This document shows positions 57,263-64,000 of a DNA stretch of 64,000 nt, piece after piece. The notes beneath the pieces are model-generated. The model did no database searches. It was not told where the DNA came from and saw only the letters and a program-made list of their open reading frames with translations. A program made the translations under genes and the position numbers. This DNA comes from Pyrrhosoma nymphula (lineage: Eukaryota; Arthropoda; Insecta; Odonata; Coenagrionidae): contig OY754337.1 in NCBI GenBank assembly GCA_963573305.1, positions 47,877,164-47,941,163 of the forward strand. The letters are read 5' to 3'. The stretch's first letter is position 1. Every line of letters begins with the position of its first letter.

Positions 57263-57800
57263 TTACACGTGCAAGACCCTCTCTACCTCCACTATTCCTG
57301 TCATCATCTCAGCGTACGTCCATCCTTTCCTCACCCCGTCCATAAAACATATTCTCTTTCTTTCCCTTCCCCGCTTGCTCAATATCCTACCCTCTTTCAC
57401 AGCCCTCAGCAAACCATCGCCCCTCATTACCGCTTCTAGCCACATACCCTTCCTCCCCCTATCTCATCCAGAAGTTTCCTCTCCATACCAACCATGTCAA
57501 GCACTTCCTCATTTGGCTTCCCTTCCGTCTATCGCATCTTCTCCATCCTCCGCCCACATCTCGAACGCCTGTAGCCTATTCTCATCTTCCTTTCTCAGAG
57601 TCCACGTTTCTGCCCCATGCAACGCTACACTACATATAAAGCTCCTCACCAGACATCTTTACATTTTTATCCAAGGTCCCCGTCATCAGCTCCCTTCTAT
57701 TACTAAACGCTTCCTTCGCTAACGCTATTCTCCCCCTAATGTCTTTGCTACCTTGCCCATTTTCTTCTTCAGTACTAACCAAGTAATTAAATAGTTACAC
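57263..57800 (-). pseudogene. LINE C-terminal tail
   Basis: Minus strand: GRIALAKEAF-NRREL near 57700-57740, then RDVGGGWRR-like codons, and the last frame (57445-57263) EAVMRGDGLLRAVKEGRILS, KRGRERKRICFMDGVRKG, WTYAEM. The same blocks (EVMRGEGLI, GKRKEDDKFYG) occur at 38470-38570 on the plus strand. Confidence 0.8.
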
Positions 57801-57959
57801 TTGCTCCAGTTTGAGCCCTCCTACTTTTATAACCAGCCTCGCTTCCTTTGTACTAGAGAATTTCATTACTTTTGTTTTCCTATGATTAATCTTAACTCCG
57901 TATCTCCCGCACTGAAATTGCAATGCATCTACTCAAGCTAGCAATCCCTTCGATGATCG

Positions 57960-58662
57960 GCTAACCCAGGCCTGGTCGTCCGCGAATACAACCGACTTTA
58001 TCACCTGGCCTCTAAGGCTTTGACTCCCACATCTAGCTTTTCTCATGCCTCTCTTACCATTTACTCAGCATAAATCTTATAAAGCGATGGCGACAACGGG
58101 CACCCTTGTTGTCCACCCTGATTCACCGCCAGCTACCCTTATCGGTGTCCTTTGGTCCATGTATAAGTTTCGGATGAGTCTCCTATCACGCCAATATATA
58201 CCTATTTTCCCGAGTACTATCTTCATTAGATTTTTCCAGTTTCCTCTTTCATACGCCTTTTCGAAATCCACAAAGCAAGCAAAAACATCCTGATTATACT
58301 CTATGTATCTATCTATAAGTGTCCTCATTACCGCAATCGCGTCCCGAGTTGCCCTTCCTGAACCCAAACTGGTCATCGCCTAAATAGTAGTTTGCTCTAC
58401 TCTACAACTTTCTAGTTAATATTCTAAGCAAAACTTTTGCCGCGTGCGAAATTAAACTTATTGTTCTATACGCCTCGCATTCTGACGCTTTCTTCTTCTT
58501 CGGGATAGGCATTAATACTGTTTTCACGAAATCCTCTGGCCATACTCCTTCCTCATAGATCCCACGAATAAGTTCGAAAAAGGATCGTCTCCCCTTACTA
58601 CCTAGATTCTTCAGTAACTCCGAAGGTAATTTATCTGCTCCCACATCTTTTCTTACCTTCAT
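57960..58662 (-). pseudogene. LINE reverse transcriptase palm region, broken
   Basis: Minus strand: GADKLPSELLKNLGSKGRRS and IYEEGVWPEDFVKTVLMPIP, then KKKKASECEAYRTISLISHA (58662-58402). After a shift come GRATRDAIAVMRTLID, CFVDFEKAYERGNWKNLM (first catalytic Asp) and WRDRRLIRNLYM (58376-58077). The FADD box with flanking VVFADDQAW lies at 57975-57986. The catalytic residues are still readable, but frameshifts and stops separate the blocks, and the QG-PLSP region is lost. Confidence 0.9.
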
Positions 58663-58803
58663 CTCTCGTAATTCAATCTCTATTTCGCTGTCAAATTACT
58701 CCGGTGCGAGACTATCCTTGTCTATTGTTTTTTCATCATCTATATCTAGGTTCAAAGGTCTATTATTGCTGTTATATATCGCTTTTCCAGGTATTCTCTC
58801 CAC

Positions 58804-59109
58804 CTATCCTGGATATCGTCCTGTTCGATTAATATCTTCTCTGTTTTGTCCTTTGGTATCCTCTGTTTTGTCCTTTGGTATCGTTTGCCATCTCTTACCG
58901 CCCGATAGCATTTTCACTAAGGCATATAAAGCACCAACTTCCCCCTCTTCCTGCAGCTTTTCCATTTCCTTGTAATGTCTCTTCCACCGGTTTTCCTTCG
59001 CCTGATTGGTCACCCGCCGGAGTTTATCATTTAATTCCTTGTACTTCCTCTTGCCTAGGTCGGTGCTGACATTTTTCCACATCCTTCTATCCTCCATTTT
59101 CCCAATCAT
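58804..59109 (-). pseudogene. LINE linker region with 22-base tandem duplication
   Basis: The minus frame reads RRMWKNVSTDLGKRKYKELN, DKLRRVTNQAKENRWKRHYK and EMEKLQEEGEVGALYALVKM, the basic helical stretch between endonuclease and RT in this LINE type. CTCTGTTTTGTCCTTTGGTATC is present twice in a row (58839-58860, 58861-58882). The extra 22 bases shift the frame and lead into a spurious end. Confidence 0.8.
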
Positions 59110-59573
59110 TTCTTCCGTAACCCTCTGCTTTTTTACCCTCCTAGTTTCTACTGTTTCTATTCGTTTATCTGGAGCTCTTGCTATGCTTTTTTTTAATTTC
59201 CCATCTTCTCTCTATTGTTCCCATCCGCTTTGCTTCACCTATGTTCTCTTCCACTATCTCCGGGTATTCCCTCCTTTTCCACCCTTTCAAGCTTCCACGT
59301 ATTACCACTTCATCCTCCTACCTTTACAAAGCCTTCTGAATATAACTTCACTGTTCATCATAATTAAGCTATGGTCTGAGTCCGCATCCGCCCCTGGATA
59401 GCTTCGCGAGTTTTTTGCACTGTTCCTATATCTCCTGCCTTACCATAATGTAATCAATTTGATATCTTACAGTATCACTTTGCATTTTCTATGTGTACCG
59501 AGTAGGTACTGGGGTGATGTTTAGACTAAGTGTTTGTCACTACTTTTTTATTTCTCCTACAAAATTCCACTCC

Positions 59574-60000
59574 CTACTCACTGCGGTCATTTCTTGTCCC
59601 TAGCCCATACCCTCCCACTTCAAATCCGTCCCTCCCTTCTCCCACCACTGCATTCCAGTCGTCCGTCCATATCAGGTTTTTCTTTCCCGGGACTTCTCTT
59701 ATTATCTCTTCTAGTTGCTCGTACACCCCATCCACCTTTTCCTCCCTATGGTTACTAGCAGGCATGTAAACCTGGACCAATACGAAATTCGTCGGGTGTG
59801 CCTCTATTTCCACCACTAGTATCCTGTCGTTCACCCGTTCAATGTTTACTAGCCTCATCCCCAATTTTGAATTCAGTACCATAGCTACCCCACGTTGACT
59901 CTCATTTCCCGCACTGTAAATTACCCCGTAACTATCACTCCAATAGCCCCCACTATCCCTCCCATCTCACTTCGCACAGCCTAAAAGCATCTATTTTCAA
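59574..60000 (-). pseudogene. LINE apurinic/apyrimidinic-type endonuclease domain
   Basis: Minus-strand codons give FRLCEVRWEG near 59975, YWSDSYGVIYSAGNESQRGV near 59930-59880, then ILVVEIEAHPTNFVLVQVYM-PAS and LIWTDDWNAVVGEG. VYMP and DWNAVVGEG are standard motifs of the APE-like endonuclease that nicks target DNA for LINEs. The usual Gly before DWN is replaced by Asp. Frameshift and stop before 59882 and truncated reading after 59574 make it non-functional. Confidence 0.88.
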
Positions 60001-60015
60001 TTCTCCATTTTTTGT

Positions 60016-60636
60016 TCATTATTTTTAAGGAGAAATAAAAAGTTTATAAAAAATAGCGTTTTTACGCATATTTATTCGTAAAAAATTAAATAAATTAAAA
60101 ACGTGCCAACAAATACCCCACAAGTATCTTCTTGAGTTTAATATCATGTCATTTTAAGTTCATTTTGCGAAGTAAGTAGTATGGAAGGTTAAAATTTTGA
60201 CATACATCCAAACTGCCATAATATGAATAAAATATCGTTTAACATCAATGTTAGTAACATAAAACACATAATGTGTTATTAAATGCATAACTACGATAAT
60301 GCAATAATGAGATAGGCTCCAATGGTATCCACTTGGTCGCCATAGAAATGAAGTTCTTCCATGGTTCCGAATGACGCAAGCCGTAAGCCAAACACCAAGG
60401 CGAAATTGAACTGCGTGTTCGCGTCTGAGACCCATAAACCAGAGGTACGGAGCCAAGGGTAGAGGGTAGGTACCCACTCCGCGACACCAGCTATTTTAAT
60501 GACACGTATGACGCTCCCATCAAGGTTGCAGCAAAAAGAATATGCTGTCACAACAAGTGAGGAAATGAGAAGGGCATACTTGGAGTTGAGAAAATTAAGA
60601 GATGAGTGACGGGAGGGTGAGTATAGCTCTCGGAAA
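60016..60636. other. AT-rich spacer, nothing recognised
   Basis: The minus frames of 105 and 128 codons at 60160-60677 overlap each other in different frames and show no domain. Confidence 0.45.
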
Positions 60637-60830
60637 AGTTCCTGGCACTGCGCATTTTTGGCAGATTTTTGGGACACGGGCTACGGAACTTTCAAAATGC
60701 TATGAAACGGTGGAGAAAAGGTTCCACAGTGCGAAGGGTCAGTCATAAAACCGTTCCAATTGCTGCGAATACCAACGATTCGAGAAGTGGAACGACACAC
60801 CAATACCTGTCGTCCCGTTTCGAATCGTTA
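60637..60830 (-). repeat. Family E dispersed repeat, longer copy
   Basis: The left part (60637-60705) matches 51697-51750; the right part (60723-60830) is the diverged complement of 45593-45700. It is therefore the only place where the two blocks are joined. Confidence 0.7.
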
Positions 60831-60954
60831 TCTACCAGAAGAGAATCCTTGACTAACAGCTAGTAATACAAGCCTGGGAGTAAGGAAGCAATTTATAAAA
60901 GTATATATTTTGAGTTTGCAAAAATGAATCTTGAATGAAACGAAAAATGAATTT

Positions 60955-61250
60955 TGGACAATAACACGTGCAGAGCGAAAGAGAATGGAATCGGTGGAGA
61001 TGTGGTGCTGCCGAAGAATGATGAACATAAAATGTAAGGAAAAAATCACCAACGAAGAAGTCCCACGAAGTGTCGGAGTGAAATATATCTCAATGAAAGC
61101 TTAGAGAAGAACAATTATAGCTCAATGAAAGCTTAGAGAAGAATCAATAGAGGAAGACAAAAATGGATCAAACAGGAAAAATTTTGAAGGACGTCAAATT
61201 AAAGAATTTGGTTGGAACGTAGGCAACTAATACGGCTCTGCAATATATTG
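60955..61250 (+). pseudogene. LINE C-terminal tail
   Basis: Plus strand: TRAERKRMESVEMWCCRRMM, NIKCKEKITNEEVPRSVGVK. This matches the ESVEMW-YRRM-KIKWTEKITNEEVLRRVGEK consensus also visible at 11809-12048. ATCTCAATGAAAGCTTAGAGAAGAA is nearly duplicated around 61088-61140. Frames break after 61110. Confidence 0.75.
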
Positions 61251-62109
61251 TGAAACATTTTTCGCCAGGGTGGAATTCTCCAAGAACTCTTGCGATAAAA
61301 CTTGAGGAAGTATCTTGCCAGTGTAAATCCACCCGAACGTACTTCACGCAGCAAGCTGTTGAAATATTGTTTAAAAATTAAGGTTGGTAATAAAAAAATG
61401 AAATACTCTTAAGTTGGCAGCGGAGTTAACGCAGTGAAATGTTCAATTGCTTTTGAGAAGACGAAGGTATGATTTTGAATTTGAATCAGTCTCGTGTCAT
61501 AAGTCATAGTGAGAAGTCATAAGTAAGAAATAAGTCTTCGTCAGTTGTAACTGTTGTATGTCCGTGAGAAGCCACGTGTGCAATGAAAACGTTTGTAAGA
61601 AAGAGTTCGCAATAAATAATTATTTGACAAACTAAAAACCACGAACCTCAACACAAGCACATATATTACGTGCGTTTATGTGTACGAGACGCTCTTGGTC
61701 ATCTTTGGGCGCTTGATCGCATGGATCCCACGAGCGAAAAACCAGATGGGAAGCCTTGCATCAGCATCGCGAGGGACACGTTTGTTCATCAATCATGGAC
61801 AAGGCCTTTGAGAGCTTTGTTTGGGGAACGAATACATCCAAAGGCTGAACTCCAACCTCCGCGAATTCCTTGAGTGCGGCGAATTCTCACCGCGGAAGGC
61901 TTGGAAATTTTCGTCACCCCCACGCATTTGAGGAGATGTCTGCCTGAAGGCTTTTCCGGCAAGACAAAGGGAAGACATGAATAAAATTCATCACTCATAA
62001 TTGGATTGGGCACGTGACAGCAAATTTATCAAATGAGCTCAATTTATAAAAACCAATATCCATATGTGTCAGCCGCAAATATTAATAATTACCAACAACT
62101 AAAATTCAC
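61251..62109. other. Spacer, nothing recognised
   Basis: No supported feature. Confidence 0.5.
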
Positions 62110-62162
62110 TGTCACAAAAACACGGTACAAAATTCCACTAATTATTTTATTGCTGTCGACCG

Positions 62163-62190
62163 GTTTCGACGACTAAAGCGTCATTTACAA
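62163..62190 (-). ncRNA. Decayed hammerhead-like core
   Basis: Plus strand TTTTATTGCTGTCGACCGGTTTCGACGACT matches the arm family (split here as TTTTATTG then GACCGGTTTCGA). On minus the stem GACG/CGUC and GAAAC (62167-62163) are intact, but CUGANGA has decayed to UUGUAAA. No inverted partner seen. Confidence 0.4.
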
Positions 62191-62210
62191 GACCGTGTAC
62201 CGTCTTTTTG

Positions 62211-63299
62211 AGACAATGAATTCTATCTTCAATTTCCACAAAGTATCGCCACAATCGATTAATTTGACCAATAACTAAGTTCTCACTTTGTGGGAACGCT
62301 CCATAATACACATACCACTTAGTACTTTCCACAACGATTTATTTTTTAAATGCTCCACTTTCTATCGGTAACTGCCATTTTCATGACAAAATTAGGATAA
62401 AATAAGGAAAAAATACATTTTTGCATTGCTCCAAGTGAAAATAATAACTTTTACAACGCATTTAGCAGCCCAATACGAATGCACGTCGCTTTCAAGGCCA
62501 TATCTGGAGAAGAATGTCGATATTAAAAGGTTAATAAATTGCTTTAATAGCGTGAATAAAAAAAACCTGAATCTATTCCCCAATCATTAAAAGGCACAGC
62601 GTTTTTTCCATAGAAATTTTAAAGGTAGAGCGCGTATCTCTGTGCTACGGCATCGTCAGGTACAAAAAAAGTTCTGTGGAAAAGTAAGCTGAGTCTTTTG
62701 ATAATATGGGTATATAGAACTTCCACGAAGTGAATCCTGAAGTAGATGAATTTTCTATCCCACTCCCCTTTCAGGATGGAAGGATATAAAAAGCCAAATT
62801 CTAATTCAAGGTTCGGGAAAGTTGCTTACTATTTCTACTTTCTTTCACAAGTCCCAACTATTGACGCATCATACAGGATTAACTGTCCCTGAAAATCTAG
62901 CATTTCTAATCTTCGTCCACATTTATTAATGAGTTTATTTTTCCGTCTTTTTCAGATAAAATATTTACTTTCCTCTGCAACGCGATCTGCCTCAAAAATA
63001 TACTCCAAACATGGCCAATGCAGCAAAAAGCAATTATTGAGGATCCAATCTATTTTCTCTCCGTATTTACTTCGTTCTCACTATCAATCGCAGGTTTTCG
63101 ACACAAGCTATCCTGAAATCCAACCTTATTCAGCCGTAACTTTTTCTCATTATTCCATACCCAAGTTTGCTGAGCACTTTCCAATCGGAAGGGGAATTAA
63201 GATATTTCTCTCGATCATTTAATTGATCGTTTAAATGGAATGTGATTTTATATTGCAATGAAAACTAGACATCAACGAGAACGTATGAGAAAAAAGTCT
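62211..63299. other. AT-rich spacer, nothing recognised
   Basis: No supported feature. Confidence 0.5.
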
Positions 63300-63480
63300 A
63301 AAAGTAGTTTTAGCAATGAGTTAGACGAAAGGTGGAGAGAGTAGAATGAACGAAGAAGTGGTTTCACAAATCATGACTGGGTAAGAAAGGAGGTTGCTGT
63401 CATCAGCAATCATCAATCCGAAGATAGGGTTTCTACAGCTCTCCAGTCCAGTCTTAATTTTGACGTCCCTTATATTTTTT
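63300..63480. repeat. LINE 3'-region-like fragment
   Basis: CAATCATCAATCCGAAGATAG followed by GGTTTCTACAGCTCTCCAGTC parallels CATCAATCCGAAGATTGGTT and CTCCAATCCACTCTC near 11735-11780, so it is probably the same LINE 3' segment. No coding motif is left. Confidence 0.45.
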
Positions 63481-63899
63481 CATATGTATTCCATCCTTAA
63501 GGCCTTTTTACATGACAATTAGGTCAGCACTGAAATCTATACTTGAAATCAGCGCCGAAAACTCGGAACCAAATACGGAACTTATATCCAACTTGATGTG
63601 ACGAAGTGTTTCACAGCTTTTAGAGGGATAAGGTTTCTGAACCACTGGAGACTTGGAGGCTACACGCTAGGCTTAGATTCCTTGAGAAATTCAGAACAGT
63701 TGCGTCTCCGTGTGAAACAGAGAATATAATTTTGACGCCGCACTACATTCCTAGGTCCAACAGGAAAGATAAAATAAGAGAGATAAGTTGCCGAACACAT
63801 AGGTACAAAAATTCCCTCTATCCATGCACAATAAGTGGCCATAATAAAAGCTGAGACCAACTAAAAATACTCCAGAAATACTACTTCACTGTTTCACCT
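63481..63899. other. Spacer with one MITE-like end
   Basis: TTAAGGCCTTTTTACATGAC near 63501 resembles the end of the 44676 MITE, but no partner end was found. Confidence 0.4.
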
Positions 63900-63914
63900 C
63901 CCTATAATATTCTC

Positions 63915-64000
63915 CTTTACACCACCACACGGTTGGTGTCCTAACACCCCCTGCCACACTTCCTTGCGGCGGCTTGCGGGGTAGTATGTAGATGTAGATA
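63915..64000 (+). repeat. Tailed dispersed repeat (family T), runs to window edge
   Basis: GGTGTCCTAACACCCCCTGC, CACACTTCC, GCGGCGGCTTGCGGGGTAGT, then ATGTAGATGTAGATA. It is a plus-strand copy of the unit inverted at 31206-31265. The (TAGATG)n tail may continue beyond the window. Confidence 0.8.

Larger units (their letters stand above)
57203..60015 (-). mobile_element. Longest LINE remnant in the window (endonuclease + RT + tail)
   Basis: About 2.8 kb on the minus strand keeps the order endonuclease, linker, RT palm, C-terminal tail and 3' end, all in shifted frames. The 3' end (complement of 57203-57225, CTTTAACCGGCAGATTAC) matches 38663-38685. The start near 60010 reads into the endonuclease; any 5' UTR is not recognisable. 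It shows that the tails at 35190 and 37970 belong to the same family. Confidence 0.88.

Noticed and set aside
60160..60677. Minus-strand frames of 105 and 128 codons
   Set aside because: They overlap in different frames with no domain and no splice or promoter context.

Overview
The window looks like intergenic or intronic DNA from a large, repeat-rich animal genome, most likely an arthropod and probably an insect. The reasons are the overall AT-richness, the absence of operons or long open frames, and the dense mixture of non-LTR retrotransposon tails, a Penelope-like fragment, tRNA- and 5S-derived SINEs, and short inverted-repeat DNA elements. I could not recognise any intact host gene, exon chain, functional tRNA, rRNA gene or CRISPR array. 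The species cannot be named from the sequence alone. All homologies below are from reading and memory; no database was searched.

Layout. 1-9 kb: three diverged copies of one dispersed repeat (family A), a GC/purine-rich block with a degenerate minisatellite, an exact 108-base duplication, and a LINE tail with a perfect 13-base target-site duplication (TSD). 9-23 kb: AT-rich DNA with LINE 3' remnants, a repeat (family B) that recurs at 25 kb, TTAA-flanked inverted-repeat elements (family C) and a tRNA-like sequence. 22.6-31.2 kb: a hAT-type MITE, a two-headed tRNA-derived SINE, a TIR element ending in ACCGTATTTC, a Jockey-like RT tail, a GGGTGGCCAC-ended TIR element and hammerhead-like inverted pairs. 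31-39 kb: several LINE C-terminal fragments and a 5S-rRNA-derived SINE with a perfect 12-base TSD. 39-48 kb: two striking inverted-repeat structures, a GC-rich block, a 3'-tailed RT fragment and two MITEs with 3-base TSDs. 48-55 kb: a fragment of an uncharacterised multicopy protein family (GGFH/SYLGAIG), another TTAA element, a foldback, and a Penelope-like GIY-YIG endonuclease fragment. 57-60 kb: the longest retroelement remnant, a decayed LINE with endonuclease, RT and FADD box. 60-64 kb: more LINE tails and a tailed repeat that runs off the right edge.

The most interesting recurring signal is a hammerhead-ribozyme-like core: CUGANGA, one unpaired base, a short hairpin, then GAAAC. It appears at about nine places, usually followed by CGGT or CGT and often inside head-to-head inverted pairs. 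In the Penelope-like fragment the stop codon of the endonuclease frame lies inside the CUGA of this core. Penelope-like elements are known to carry hammerhead ribozymes, so these loci are probably a family of non-autonomous relatives. The extra base between A9 and stem II is unusual and should be tested.

None of the transposable elements seen here looks complete and coding-competent; the protein-coding remnants carry frameshifts, stops or truncations.
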